DNA of 64,000 bases from an uncultured Sphingobacteriales bacterium (GCA_937991535.1 CALKHN010000002.1:100921-164920); one strand, 5' to 3'. Positions 8,861-19,169 are shown, counted from the stretch's first letter. Numbers and translations are program-made. The notes: generated by a model not told the origin, from the letters alone.

Positions 8861-10846
8861 ATGGAACACATACACAATGAGCATCGGAAAGCAGCAATAG
8901 CTCAGACTGCTGCAAATAAAACTACAGGAATAAGAAAAGAACCCCACCCTGAAGATGACAGTCACGATCACGCCGGAGAAGAAAAAAAGAAATCAGGCTG
9001 GAAGGCACATTGGGATTTGCTATTGGCATTACTCATTCTCACAGTGCTGCTCGTTTTGGAATATGGATTCAGGATTGAATTACCTAAAATCTCATCATTG
9101 GTAATTAACCTTATTGCTTATTTGTTGGCAGGCAGGAAAGTATTAGAGCTTGCATTCAGAAAATCAAAACGTGGCGATATTTTTAATGAATTCGTGTTGA
9201 TGAGTGTCGCCACCATCGGTGCATTTGTGATTGGAGAATATGAAGAAGGTGTGGCAGTAATGGTATTTTATCAAATCGGGGAATGGTTCCAGGATGCAGC
9301 CGTTAATAATGCAAAAGGAAGTATCAAAGCCCTGTTCGACGTGAGGCCCGATGAAGTAACGGTGATACGAAATAATGCACCTCTTGTTGCTGACCCTTCA
9401 ATTATAGAGTTAGGGGAAACCATTCAAATAAAGCCAGGAGAAAAAGTTGCTTTAGACGGAGAACTGCTTTCAGAGAATGCTTCTTTCAATACCGCCGCCT
9501 TAACAGGCGAAAGCAAACCCGATACAAAGTATAAAGGAGAAACCATTTTAGCCGGGATGATAAATCTCAACACCGTTGCAGAGGTAAAAGTAAACGCACT
9601 GTTTAAAGACAGTAAGCTGAGTAAGATATTAGAAATGGTGCAGGATGCTACTGCAAGGAAATCGCAAACACAATTATTCATTTCAAAATTTGCAAAGGTT
9701 TATACCCCAATTGTGTTTTTCTTAGCCGTCGCAGTATGTTTCGTTCCTTACGTCTTTGTTGATGATTATAATTTTCAAACATGGTTTTACAGGGCATTAG
9801 TTTTTCTTGTAATCAGTTGCCCCTGTGCATTGGTAGTATCTATTCCTTTGGGATATTTTGGAGGCATTGGCCTGGCGTCCCGAAATGGTATTTTGTTCAA
9901 AGGTGGAAACTTCCTGGATGTAATGACAAAAGTAAATACGGTTGTAATGGACAAAACCGGAACGCTAACGAAGGGAGTTTTTAAAGTGCAGCAAGTGGTT
10001 CCGTTTAATATAGATGAGAAAGAATTAGTGAAACTAACAGCCGCATTGGAAAAGAACTCCATCCACCCCATTGCAAAGGCAGTAGCCGAATACGCCGGTG
10101 ATATTGTGAATGGTATTAAAGTGGAAGGAGTGGAAGAAATCTCAGGTCGTGGTTTAAAAGGGAACGTTGATGGAAAAGAGATGCTCGCCGGAAATGTTAA
10201 ACTGTTGAAGAAATTTAATATATCTTATCCATCTGAGATAGAAAAGATAGTTAACACTATTGTTGTAACGGCCATCAACAATCATTACGCTGGTTACATT
10301 ACTATTGCCGATGAAATAAAAAACGATGCAGTACAGGCAGTAAAGGACATGCACAGTCTTAATATTAAAACAGTGATGCTTTCCGGTGATAAGCAATCTG
10401 TAGTTGATGAAGTGGCAAAAAAGATTGGTATTGATGAAGCTTATGGTGATTTACTACCGGAAGGTAAAGTTGAGAAAGTGCAGAAACTGAAGGATGAAGG
10501 AAGGCATATCGCTTTTGTTGGTGATGGTGTTAATGATGCGCCAGTAGTTGCATTGGCAGATGCCGGTATAGCAATGGGTGGTTTAGGTAGTGATGCTACT
10601 ATTGAAACAGCGGATGTGGTAGTTCAAAACGATCAGCCGCATAAGATAGTATCTGCGATCAAAATAGGCAAGATCACCCGGAGTATCGTTTGGCAGAATA
10701 TTATTATGGCAATGACTGTGAAAGTGTTTGTATTGATTTTAGGTGCTGGTGGGGTAGCTACATTATGGGAAGCAGTGATTGCAGATGTGGGGGTTGCGCT
10801 GCTGGCAATATTGAATGCTGTGAGGATACAACGGATGAAAGTTTGA
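8861..10846 (+). CDS. Heavy-metal-translocating P1B-type ATPase (Zn/Cd type)
   Basis: 661 residues, exporting divalent metal from the cytoplasm with ATP. The transmembrane metal site is CPC at residues 320-322, the phosphorylated aspartate is D364 in DKTGTLT, and the hinge is GDGVNDAP. The last helix pair carries ADVGVALLAILNA, typical of Zn/Cd/Pb enzymes rather than copper ones. No HMA domain is present; instead the N-terminus is rich in His and acidic residues (MEHIHNEH, HPEDDSHDHAGEE), a plausible metal-binding tail. It closes cluster I, 6 nt after the membrane protein. Cytoplasmic ATPase plus CzcA-type RND gives two-step export. Confidence 0.95.
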   Translation: MEHIHNEHRKAAIAQTAANKTTGIRKEPHPEDDSHDHAGEEKKKSGWKAHWDLLLALLILTVLLVLEYGFRIELPKISSLVINLIAYLLAGRKVLELAFRKSKRGDIFNEFVLMSVATIGAFVIGEYEEGVAVMVFYQIGEWFQDAAVNNAKGSIKALFDVRPDEVTVIRNNAPLVADPSIIELGETIQIKPGEKVALDGELLSENASFNTAALTGESKPDTKYKGETILAGMINLNTVAEVKVNALFKDSKLSKILEMVQDATARKSQTQLFISKFAKVYTPIVFFLAVAVCFVPYVFVDDYNFQTWFYRALVFLVISCPCALVVSIPLGYFGGIGLASRNGILFKGGNFLDVMTKVNTVVMDKTGTLTKGVFKVQQVVPFNIDEKELVKLTAALEKNSIHPIAKAVAEYAGDIVNGIKVEGVEEISGRGLKGNVDGKEMLAGNVKLLKKFNISYPSEIEKIVNTIVVTAINNHYAGYITIADEIKNDAVQAVKDMHSLNIKTVMLSGDKQSVVDEVAKKIGIDEAYGDLLPEGKVEKVQKLKDEGRHIAFVGDGVNDAPVVALADAGIAMGGLGSDATIETADVVVQNDQPHKIVSAIKIGKITRSIVWQNIIMAMTVKVFVLILGAGGVATLWEAVIADVGVALLAILNAVRIQRMKV

Positions 10847-11068
10847 TGCCAGCTTCATCCTTTCATTTCATGACATCGTTGTTGTGTATCACTTGTATGT
10901 TCAGTATAATGAAAAAAAATTGGTCTTGGGGACTATCAGATATCAGAACCCCTGAACTGCTGGCAGATATTTATACATAGTAACCGGATATATTACCTGA
11001 GTTTGAAATACTTGTTTTACAGTAGCTACCGTTAAAATGGTGTGCTATAACATTCATAAATTTTCTTT

Positions 11069-11076
11069 TATCTTTG
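11069..11076 (+). promoter_or_regulatory. -7 promoter element of cluster II
   Basis: TATCTTTG matches the Bacteroidota -7 consensus TAnnTTTG exactly. It ends 5 nt before the ATG at 11082, which supports that codon over the upstream ATG at 11037 and implies a very short leader. No clear -33 TTG was seen at the usual spacing. Confidence 0.6.
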
Positions 11077-11081
11077 TCCCA

Positions 11082-11399
11082 ATGGTCAAGTGCCTTTCAA
11101 AAATATTATTAATAACAATAAGCATATCCTTTTTCATTTCAGCAACGGAAATGAATTTTGGAGAATGCCGCAATACCTTTTTTGATGAATACGATACTTA
11201 TGTAAAAGCAGAAAAAGTATCTATCATTCAGTCAACCGTTTCACCCGAAGCTCAGAATAATCACACCTTAACAATACTCTTTCTTACTTATCACTTACTG
11301 GATAATTTTTTTATAGCATCTTTCAGGAATGAGTACTCTTCTTACTTAAATTACAATCCCCCAAAACTTTTTCTCCTCAATTCTGTGTGGCGAGTATGA
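11082..11399 (+). CDS. Small exported protein of unknown function
   Basis: About 105 residues starting MVKCLSKILLITISISFFIS, a convincing signal peptide, then a soluble region ending NPPKLFLLNSVWRV. The start is set by the promoter element that lies between this ATG and the one at 11037. The tail recalls the WQPP-type end of the DUF6660 protein at 1994 but stops right after W-R, so it may be shortened. The Cys cluster of that protein is absent. Each of the three heavy-metal RND clusters in the window begins with a small exported protein of this kind. Confidence 0.55.
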   Translation: MVKCLSKILLITISISFFISATEMNFGECRNTFFDEYDTYVKAEKVSIIQSTVSPEAQNNHTLTILFLTYHLLDNFFIASFRNEYSSYLNYNPPKLFLLNSVWRV

Positions 11400-11500
11400 T
11401 TTTTTGCTTTTAATTTTTATAAACCATTCGTGGTGCTAAATCGGCTATGTAGATAATACACTTTTATCTACTGTTTTAATTATTAAAAAGCAAATAAATA

Positions 11501-12706
11501 ATGAAGCAGTTTATATTTCACCTCGCATTTTATTTCATAACAGTTTCAGTTCTTGCCCAGGATACTATACCACGTCCAAGCATTTATGATGAAGGATATT
11601 TTTTTGTTGGTTCTGATGACGTTTTAAAATTTAAAGGTTATGCTCAATTCGATGCTTATTTTCCAATAGGGAAAAGCCCAGGTATTTCAGAATTTCTTAT
11701 TCGCAGGGCCCGTTTTGTTGCTACCGGTTTTTTTCAAAAAAAATTCAGATATATGCTTTATGCCAGGTTCGACAAAGGTAAGCCGGAACTTTACGAAGCA
11801 TTTTTAGAAGCCAGGCATATTCCATTTGCTAAAATACGAGCGGGGCAGTTTAAAGTTCCATTTAGCTTATCCAATTTGCAATCATCTTCCCAAAGTGATT
11901 TTATCGGCAGACCTTTTTTTATTGAGAATTTTTCTCCATCACAAGATATAGGGATTATGATGTTTGGTGAGGATGGTAAACATTACATGGAATATGCTGT
12001 GGGACTATTCAACGGCAGGGTGCTTAATAAAAAGGAAAACAATAATGGCAAACAGATAATAGGAAGGCTGGTGATTGCTCCTTTCAAGACGTCTAAAAAT
12101 ATTGTATTGAGCAATTTTTACTTAGGCAGTTCTATCTCTAATGGTTTACAGAATAATGATTATGGCTTTTTAAGTTATAATACAAATAACGATGTTCCGG
12201 TGATTTCTTTTAAGGATAGCGTAAATCAAAGCGGAAGAATTATTGCCTATAATTATGACCTGGAATGGTATATTAAAAATTTTTCGGCAAAGGCTGAATA
12301 TTTACATCATAAGGCTGCTAATCTCAAAAGAAACACTTCTAATTACAATCTTATTTCTAAGGGATATTATATTTCTGCATCCTACCTCTTAACTGGTGAG
12401 AATAAAAAAAGAAATGAAGTAATCAAGCCAAAAAAAGAGTTTGATCCTAAAAAAGGATATTGGGGAGCTTTTGAAGTTGCGGCAAGGTATGAAAAAACAA
12501 ATATTTCAAACTCAATCGTTAACAGCCTTGCCAAGGGAACAGATGAATTGACTGCAATTACATTAGGGACTAATTGGTATCTCAATGATGATGTGCGAGC
12601 TATTTTGAATTATACTTTTTATCAATTCAAGCAACCGATAGTAGTAAATAATCTTTTCTTTTCAAAAAGTAATATTCTACTATTAAGAATACAATATCAA
12701 TTTTAA
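11501..12706 (+). CDS. OprO/OprP-like porin
   Basis: 401 residues with a cleavable signal (MKQFIFHLAFYFITVSVLAQ) and a beta-barrel pattern throughout. Features typical of phosphate-selective porin O/P homologs in Bacteroidota are FLIRRARFVATGFFQKKFRY, the repeated KIRAGQFKVPFS and SPSQDIGIMMFGE, and a C-terminal aromatic strand ending QYQF. It sits 10 nt before the second CzcA-type fusion, so it is presumably cotranscribed and provides an outer-membrane channel for that system. Substrate specificity cannot be read from sequence. Confidence 0.85.
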   Translation: MKQFIFHLAFYFITVSVLAQDTIPRPSIYDEGYFFVGSDDVLKFKGYAQFDAYFPIGKSPGISEFLIRRARFVATGFFQKKFRYMLYARFDKGKPELYEAFLEARHIPFAKIRAGQFKVPFSLSNLQSSSQSDFIGRPFFIENFSPSQDIGIMMFGEDGKHYMEYAVGLFNGRVLNKKENNNGKQIIGRLVIAPFKTSKNIVLSNFYLGSSISNGLQNNDYGFLSYNTNNDVPVISFKDSVNQSGRIIAYNYDLEWYIKNFSAKAEYLHHKAANLKRNTSNYNLISKGYYISASYLLTGENKKRNEVIKPKKEFDPKKGYWGAFEVAARYEKTNISNSIVNSLAKGTDELTAITLGTNWYLNDDVRAILNYTFYQFKQPIVVNNLFFSKSNILLLRIQYQF

Positions 12707-12716
12707 ATACTCTCTT

Positions 12717-15700
12717 ATGAACTTCTTTAATAGGATTATCCATTTTTCCATAAACAATAAACTGGTCATAGGTTTTATGACCCTTGCCATAATTATTTGG
12801 GGTGTTTATTCAGCAGCACATTTACCTATAGATGCACAGCCGGACATTACTAATAATCAGGTACAGATAAGCACCCTTGCTCCTACACTCGGCACACAGG
12901 AAGTGGAGCAATACATTACAGCGCCTATAGAACTGTCATTGGCTAATATTCCAAAAGTTATTGAAAGCCGTTCTATTTCACGTTCGGGGCTTTCTGTTAT
13001 AACTGTGGTTTTCTCTGATGATGCAGATATTTATTGGGCAAGGCAACTGGTAGGCGAACGATTAAAAGAAGCGGAAGCTGAAATACCCAAAGATGCAGGA
13101 ACTCCTACTATGTCGCCCATTTCAACTGGCTTGGGAGAGATTTATCAATATGTAATTAAACCCAAACCCGGATACGAAAACAAATACACCGCAACAGATT
13201 TAAGAACAATACAGGACTGGATTGTGACCCGGCAATTGGCAGGAACTCCCGGCATTGCAGAAATAAATGGCTGGGGAGGTTTTGTAAAGCAATATGAAAT
13301 TGCTATTAATAATGAGCAGATAAATGCAATGGGTATTACCATACCGGAAATATTTACTGCCCTTGAAAAGAATAATGAAAATACAGGTGGTTCTTATATA
13401 GAACAACAAAACAATGCATATTACATCAGAGGTTTGGGACAAGTACGTACATTAAGTGATATAGAAAAGATTGTTGTAAAAAATATAAACGGCTTTCCAG
13501 TTCTTATAAAGGATGTGGCTAAAGTACAATATGGAGGGGCAACCCGGTACGGTGCTGTTACTTATAATGGTAAAGGAGAAGTAGTTGCCGGTATTGTATT
13601 AATGCTGAAAGGAGAAAACTTTCATGAAGTTATAAAAAGAGTAAAAGAGAAAATGGTGCAAATTCAAAAATCATTGCCCGAAGGCGTGGCGATTGAACCA
13701 TTTATAGACAGAACAGAATTGGTAGATAGAGCAATTGGCACAGTAAAGCGTAACCTGCTAGAGGGTGCATTGATTGTAATCTTTGTATTGGTGCTTTTGC
13801 TAGGTAATTTAAGAGCAGGCTTGATTGTAGCATCCATTATACCGCTTGCTATGTTGTTTGCATTTTCTATGATGCTGCTGTTCGGTGTATCAGGTAATCT
13901 AATGAGTCTGGGGGCAATTGATTTTGGCCTAATTGTAGATGGAGCAGTTATAATCGTAGAAGCAACCCTTCATCATCTCTATACAAAAAAATCAAAAAGA
14001 AAACTCACTCAATCTGAAATGAATGATGAAGTTTTTAAAAGTGCAGGCAGAATGATGGGTTCAGCATCCTTTGGTCAAATAATTATTCTTATTGTTTATC
14101 TCCCCATCCTTGCATTGGTAGGCATTGAAGGAAAAATGTTTCGCCCAATGGCTGAAACAGTTGCTTTTGCTATTCTTGGCGCATTCCTTCTTTCGCTTAC
14201 TTATGTACCAATGATTAGTTCTCTTTTTTTAAGTAAAAAAACAGAACACAAAAGAAATATTTCCGACCGCATTATAGATAAATTAAAAAGCTGGTATTTA
14301 CCATTCTTAAACGGCGCTTTGCGTTTTAAGAAAACAGTTCTTGCTCTTTCTCTTGTTTTACTAGTCATCACTTATTTCACTTTTAACCGTTTGGGTGGAG
14401 AATTTATTCCAACACTTGAAGAAGGCGATTTTGCTGTAGAGCTTAGGTTAGGTCAGGGAACTTCTTTATCACAAACAATAGAATTATACACCAGAACTGA
14501 AAAGATATTAAAACAACGGATACCGGAAATTAAACAAGCTGTAACACGGATTGGATCTGCTGAAATTCCAACCGACCCAATGCCTATCGAAGGTGGTGAT
14601 ATGATGCTTGCAATGAAACCAAAAGATGAATGGACAACAGCCGGTACACAGGCAGAAATGATAGAAAAAATAAAAGAAGCCTTGGCAGCTATTCCAGGTT
14701 TAAACGGGGAAGTTTCTCAACCCATGCAAATGCGTTTCAATGAATTAATATCCGGCGTAAAGCAAGATGTTGCCATAAAAATATTTGGTGATAATATTGA
14801 TGAACTGCTAAGCCAATCCAATAAAGTAGCAGCATTAATCAGTAAGGTAAATGGCGTAACAGAACCTTTTGTTGAAAGAATAAGCGGGTTGCCGCAGGTG
14901 CTTGTTGAATATAATCGTGAAAAAATTGCTCAATATGGATTAAGCATTTCTGATGTAAACATGATACTGAAAACAGCTTATGCAGGTAATGTGGCAGGGG
15001 TGGTATTTGAAGGTGAGAAACGTTTTGACATGGTTGTGCGCCTCCAAAAAGAATTGAGGCATAATATGACCGATATAGAAAACCTTTATGTGCCTTTACC
15101 AAATGGTAGTAAAATTCCATTAAGTGAAGTGGCAACTGTAACGTTAAAAAATGCACCGGCGCAGGTATCAAGAGAAAATGGAAAGCGAAGAATATTTGTA
15201 GGCTTCAATGTGAGAGGCAGAGACGTTGAAAGTGTAGTGAAAGAAATACAAGCATTACTTGCAACAAAGCTAAAACTACCATCCGGTTATTATACTACTT
15301 ATGGCGGTCAGTTTGAAAATTTACAAGCTGCAAAAAAAAGATTATCCGTTGCAGTTCCTGTTGCATTGTTATTGATTATTGTTCTGCTTTATTTCACATT
15401 CAATTCCCTTAAACAAAGTCTTTTAATATTTACAGCCATTCCTTTAGCCGCCATCGGGGGAGTATTTGCTTTGCTAATTAGGGGAATGCCTTTCAGCATT
15501 TCAGCAGGCATTGGCTTTATTGCATTATTTGGGGTAGCGGTACTAAATGGTATTGTACTCATAAGTCAATTTAACTTTCTAAAAAAAGAAGGCATTACAG
15601 ATATATATGAACGGGTAAGGCAGGGAACATTAGTACGATTAAGACCTGTTGTACTTACCGCTTCTGTTGCATCACTTGGCTTTCTGCCAATGGCTCTTTC

Positions 15701-17081
15701 TACGTCAGCCGGAGCAGAAGTGCAAAAGCCATTAGCTACAGTAGTAATTGGAGGATTAATTACAGCTACCATTCTTACATTAATCGTTTTGCCTGTTCTG
15801 TATATTTTATTTTCCGTCGAAGGAAAAAAACACAACATGAAAGCAACAACTATAATAATATTTTTTATAGCAACGACTTCGCTGTTTTCAAATAACAGTT
15901 ATGCTCAAACAAAACCCATTACATTGCAAACTGCATTAAATACGGCTTTGCAAAATAACCTGCAATTAAATTCAGCTAATCTCTCAGTGCAGCAGAAAAC
16001 GGCATTACAACGAACAGCATTTGATGTTCCAAGAACTGAATTAGTTCTTAGTCAAGGTGCGGCAGAAGGCGGCGGCAATGATAATAGTATTGGCATTGTA
16101 CAACCCTTTGCTTTACCAATTGTTTATAAAAATCAGGCATCCCTTTTACAGCAGCAAACCCTGTTAGCGCAAAGGGAAAGAAACATCGCCATCTTTAATA
16201 TTACAAGGCAAGTGCGGTTAGCTTATATTAATTTTCAATTCGGGTATGAAAAAATAAAACTGCTTAATTCATTAGATAGTATTTACAAAAAATTTAAAGA
16301 AAGAGCAGAGCTACGACAACAGGTAGGCGAAACATCAAACTTGGAAAAATATGCAGCTCAAAATAAATTCTATGAAATACAATTGCAGATAAAACAGATA
16401 AAGTTTGATGTGCATAGCAATGAATTGATATTACAACAACTGCTAAATACCAAAGAAGCATTACAACCTGTAGATACAACATTGGTGAAAGTTCCACTTG
16501 ATTTTAATTTTGATACTTCATTATCAAACCATCCGCAAACAGCTTTTTATCAACAGCAAATAAATGTTGCTAATGCAGAATTGAAATTAGAAAAAAGTAA
16601 ACGGTTGCCAGACTTTAATTTAGGCTACTATCATCAGTTTTTAATAAAAGGTTTTAATCCTGCAAAAATTGACAGACAATACACACCCAATACACGAATA
16701 GGTGGCTTCCAGGTTGGTACTACCATTCCTTTATTTTTCGGTGCACAACGGGCAAAAATAATTGCGGCAAAGATTAATACACAGTTGGTACAGTCACAGG
16801 CACAAGCTGCAAAAGCAGGTTTGCAAACACAATATCTCACCCAATACAATGAATATTTAAAACAAAAAGAAGGTTTGGATTATTATGAAACCATTGGTTT
16901 AAAACAGGCAGATGAAATCATTCGCATTTCTCGAATAAGTTACAAGTTGGGAGAGATTGGCTATGTGGAATACATTCAAAATCTTACAATGGCTTTTGAT
17001 ACAAAACTTAAATACTTAGAAGCACTCAACTTATACAACCAAACAATTATTGAACTTAACTATGTAAATGGAAAACAATAA
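12717..17081 (+). CDS. czcA: CzcA-type heavy-metal RND permease fused to an outer-membrane factor (second copy)
   Basis: 1454 residues, colinear with the fusion at 2573 and clearly its paralog. Residues 1-1040 are the permease, again with the two-aspartate motif IDFGLIVDGAVIIVEA. At residue 1041 (ATG at 15837) a signal-peptide-like stretch begins (MKATTIIIFFIATTSLFSNN, then SYAQT), followed by about 390 residues of TolC/CzcC-like factor. Divalent-cation efflux is expected. The adaptor starts 1 nt after the stop. Two copies of a rare fused layout suggest duplication of a cluster followed by divergence; the small gene, porin and adaptor around it differ from cluster I. Confidence 0.93.
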   Translation: MNFFNRIIHFSINNKLVIGFMTLAIIIWGVYSAAHLPIDAQPDITNNQVQISTLAPTLGTQEVEQYITAPIELSLANIPKVIESRSISRSGLSVITVVFSDDADIYWARQLVGERLKEAEAEIPKDAGTPTMSPISTGLGEIYQYVIKPKPGYENKYTATDLRTIQDWIVTRQLAGTPGIAEINGWGGFVKQYEIAINNEQINAMGITIPEIFTALEKNNENTGGSYIEQQNNAYYIRGLGQVRTLSDIEKIVVKNINGFPVLIKDVAKVQYGGATRYGAVTYNGKGEVVAGIVLMLKGENFHEVIKRVKEKMVQIQKSLPEGVAIEPFIDRTELVDRAIGTVKRNLLEGALIVIFVLVLLLGNLRAGLIVASIIPLAMLFAFSMMLLFGVSGNLMSLGAIDFGLIVDGAVIIVEATLHHLYTKKSKRKLTQSEMNDEVFKSAGRMMGSASFGQIIILIVYLPILALVGIEGKMFRPMAETVAFAILGAFLLSLTYVPMISSLFLSKKTEHKRNISDRIIDKLKSWYLPFLNGALRFKKTVLALSLVLLVITYFTFNRLGGEFIPTLEEGDFAVELRLGQGTSLSQTIELYTRTEKILKQRIPEIKQAVTRIGSAEIPTDPMPIEGGDMMLAMKPKDEWTTAGTQAEMIEKIKEALAAIPGLNGEVSQPMQMRFNELISGVKQDVAIKIFGDNIDELLSQSNKVAALISKVNGVTEPFVERISGLPQVLVEYNREKIAQYGLSISDVNMILKTAYAGNVAGVVFEGEKRFDMVVRLQKELRHNMTDIENLYVPLPNGSKIPLSEVATVTLKNAPAQVSRENGKRRIFVGFNVRGRDVESVVKEIQALLATKLKLPSGYYTTYGGQFENLQAAKKRLSVAVPVALLLIIVLLYFTFNSLKQSLLIFTAIPLAAIGGVFALLIRGMPFSISAGIGFIALFGVAVLNGIVLISQFNFLKKEGITDIYERVRQGTLVRLRPVVLTASVASLGFLPMALSTSAGAEVQKPLATVVIGGLITATILTLIVLPVLYILFSVEGKKHNMKATTIIIFFIATTSLFSNNSYAQTKPITLQTALNTALQNNLQLNSANLSVQQKTALQRTAFDVPRTELVLSQGAAEGGGNDNSIGIVQPFALPIVYKNQASLLQQQTLLAQRERNIAIFNITRQVRLAYINFQFGYEKIKLLNSLDSIYKKFKERAELRQQVGETSNLEKYAAQNKFYEIQLQIKQIKFDVHSNELILQQLLNTKEALQPVDTTLVKVPLDFNFDTSLSNHPQTAFYQQQINVANAELKLEKSKRLPDFNLGYYHQFLIKGFNPAKIDRQYTPNTRIGGFQVGTTIPLFFGAQRAKIIAAKINTQLVQSQAQAAKAGLQTQYLTQYNEYLKQKEGLDYYETIGLKQADEIIRISRISYKLGEIGYVEYIQNLTMAFDTKLKYLEALNLYNQTIIELNYVNGKQ

Positions 17082-17082
17082 A

Positions 17083-18333
17083 ATGAAAAAATTAATTATA
17101 AATATATTGACCACATTCGCTTTTATTGCAGCAACTTTTACGCTTTCATCCTGTGGAAGTTCAGGAAGTAAAAATGTTACTACAAAGGAAACAAAAACTG
17201 ATACAACCAAAAAGGAAGAAGGCATTGCAGAAGTAACAGCAGAGCAAATGAAAGCCGTAGGCATTGAAACAAGTGCGATAGAACAAAAGAATTTAACCAG
17301 CGTAGTAAAGGCAAGCGGACAGCTTACTGTACCGCCTCAAAACAAAGCGGTAGTGAATGCTTTGGTAGGTGGAGTGATAAGAAAAATAAATGTTGTGGAA
17401 GGTCAACAGGTAAGTAAAGGTCAGGTTGTAGTTGCCATCGAAAATCCTGATTTTATCAGGTTGCAGCAGGATTATCTTACATCCAGAGACAATCTTGTTT
17501 ACCTGCAACAGGAGTATGAGAGGCAGCGGACTTTAAAAGAAGCAGATGCAGGTATAGGCAAAGTATATCAGCAGGCATCAGCCAACCTTGCAGCGGAGAG
17601 GTCTAAACTATCAACTCTTGAAAAACAGTTACAACAAATTCATATAAGCCCATCAAGCATAAGACGGGGAAATCTGATAACACAGGTTCCGGTGCTTACA
17701 CCCATAAGTGGTACAGTCGGTAAAATAACATTAAGTATAGGCACATATACCGATGCTTCAAGCCCTATAATGGAAATTGTAAATAACAGTACAATCTATT
17801 GTGACTTGCAGGTTTTTGAAAAGGACATAGCCAAAGTATCAGTAGGTCAAATTGTAAACTTTATATTAACCAATCAAAAAGATAAACTGGTGTCAGGCAG
17901 TGTGACTGGTATCAATAAATCTTTTGAAGTGCAGAATAAATCTGTGGTTGTACATGCAGTTGTAAATAATGTAGCTCCTTTAAATCTCATTGCTGGCCAG
18001 TATGTTTCAGCCTTAATAGAAACGGGCAAACAATTAGTTCAGGCAGTTCCAAAAGATGCGATAGTAAAGGCAAATGACAAATCGTACATTTTTATTTTTG
18101 AAGGTATAGAGAAAGAACCAATCAGGAAAGATGCAAATGACAAACAGGAGAATAAAAATGAAGTGCTGGAAAAGTATCGTTTCAAAATGATTGAAGTAGT
18201 GACTGGTGTAGAAGAATTAGGTTTTGTAGAAATTACATTGGTAAATGAATTACAACCTAATACTAAGATTGTTTCCAAAGGAGCATTTTATCTCTATTCA
18301 AGTATGCAGAATATTGAAACGGATGATTTATAG
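17083..18333 (+). CDS. Periplasmic adaptor of cluster II (CzcB/CusB-like lipoprotein)
   Basis: 416 residues from the ATG at 17083, one base after the RND stop; an in-frame ATG at 17068 overlaps the RND gene and adds only MENNK. The signal MKKLIINILTTFAFIAATFT ends at SSC, a lipobox. Barrel-sandwich halves (GGVIRKINVVEGQQVSKGQ and TPISGTVGKITLSIGTYTD) and the long alpha-hairpin between them are clear. It couples the fused RND-OMF of cluster II. Unlike the adaptor at 6902 it has no His-rich N-terminus, which may mean a different metal preference. A P-type ATPase stump begins immediately downstream. Confidence 0.9.
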   Translation: MKKLIINILTTFAFIAATFTLSSCGSSGSKNVTTKETKTDTTKKEEGIAEVTAEQMKAVGIETSAIEQKNLTSVVKASGQLTVPPQNKAVVNALVGGVIRKINVVEGQQVSKGQVVVAIENPDFIRLQQDYLTSRDNLVYLQQEYERQRTLKEADAGIGKVYQQASANLAAERSKLSTLEKQLQQIHISPSSIRRGNLITQVPVLTPISGTVGKITLSIGTYTDASSPIMEIVNNSTIYCDLQVFEKDIAKVSVGQIVNFILTNQKDKLVSGSVTGINKSFEVQNKSVVVHAVVNNVAPLNLIAGQYVSALIETGKQLVQAVPKDAIVKANDKSYIFIFEGIEKEPIRKDANDKQENKNEVLEKYRFKMIEVVTGVEELGFVEITLVNELQPNTKIVSKGAFYLYSSMQNIETDDL

Positions 18334-18336
18334 TGA

Positions 18337-19056
18337 TTCTATGAACGAAAATACCAGGGCGAAAAAGTCACAATTGGGAATGATGAATTATTTAAAGACG
18401 CTAATCAATCACAGTTGCCGGATGATCTGATCCGCCAGGTAACACAACTGCAGCAGGACGGTAACACTACTATGATAATAAAAAAGGGAGATCAGTATAT
18501 CGGTATTATCGGTGTCATGGATGTGCCAAGATCTGAAGCAGCAGAAGTGTTGCAGCAGTTAAAAGAGAAGGGAATTAAAAAAATGATAATGCTCACCGGC
18601 GATAACCAACGGGTAGCAGATGCGGTCGCCAGGCAAATCGGCTTAACCGAAGCAAAAGGTGACTTGCTTCCAGAAGAAAAAGTATCAGCTATTAATCAAC
18701 TCCGTAAACAGGAAAATAAACTAGCCATGATTGGGGATGGAGTGAATGATGCGCCTGCAATGGCAAAAAGTACTGTTGGCATTGCAATGGGTGCTGCAGG
18801 CAGCGACGTAGCCTTAGAAACCGCTGATATTGCCTTAATGGGTAATAAGTTATCCCTGTTGCCATTTGCCATAGGATTAAGCAGGAAAAGCAAAGCTATC
18901 ATCCGACAGAATTTAATAATCAGCCTGGGTATGGTGGCAATACTGATACCATTAACAATACTGGATATTGCAAATATAGGACCCGCGGTCGCCGCTCATG
19001 AAGGTTCAACGCTGGTGCTGGTAATGAATGTATTACGATTGTTGGCATACAAGTGA
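18337..19056 (+). pseudogene. C-terminal fragment of a heavy-metal P-type ATPase
   Basis: The frame opens right after a TGA at 18334, three bases past the adaptor stop, and reads YQGEKVTIGNDELF, N-domain sequence of a P1B ATPase. It continues through MLTGDNQRVADAVA, the hinge MIGDGVNDAPAMA and the last two helices (LTILDIANIGPAVAAHEGS). The N-terminal 400 or more residues are missing: the first helices, the CPC metal site, the actuator domain and DKTGT. No good start codon exists (a TTG at 18415 is internal to the domain). It cannot work as a pump. The abrupt junction with the adaptor points to a deletion or recombination. Confidence 0.85.
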
Positions 19057-19122
19057 TTCACTTCTTTTTCTTTTGACTTAAAGCTTAAATTGGCTTAGTT
19101 TAAACGGCTTACAATAATTAAA

Positions 19123-19156
19123 TTCAGATTTCACTCAGATTCATTACCTTATTTTG
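19123..19156 (+). promoter_or_regulatory. Direct-repeat box upstream of the two-component genes
   Basis: TTCAGATTTCA (19123-19133) is followed at once by CTCAGATTCAT (19134-19144). Both carry CAGnnT in an 11-bp register, the usual layout for a dimeric OmpR/PhoB-family regulator. Eight nt later comes TTTG (19153-19156), the -7 element. The ATG of the response regulator is at 19170. This is one of eight such sites in the window and suggests autoregulation. Confidence 0.7.
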
Positions 19157-19169
19157 ATAAATTTTGGTC

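Noticed and set aside
10847..11036. Short frames in the gap between clusters I and II
   Set aside because: They overlap the ATPase end or lack starts and signals; nothing supported.
18415..18420. TTG at 18415 as the start of a 213-residue ATPase protein
   Set aside because: Homologous codons continue upstream to 18337, so this is internal to a truncated gene rather than a real start.
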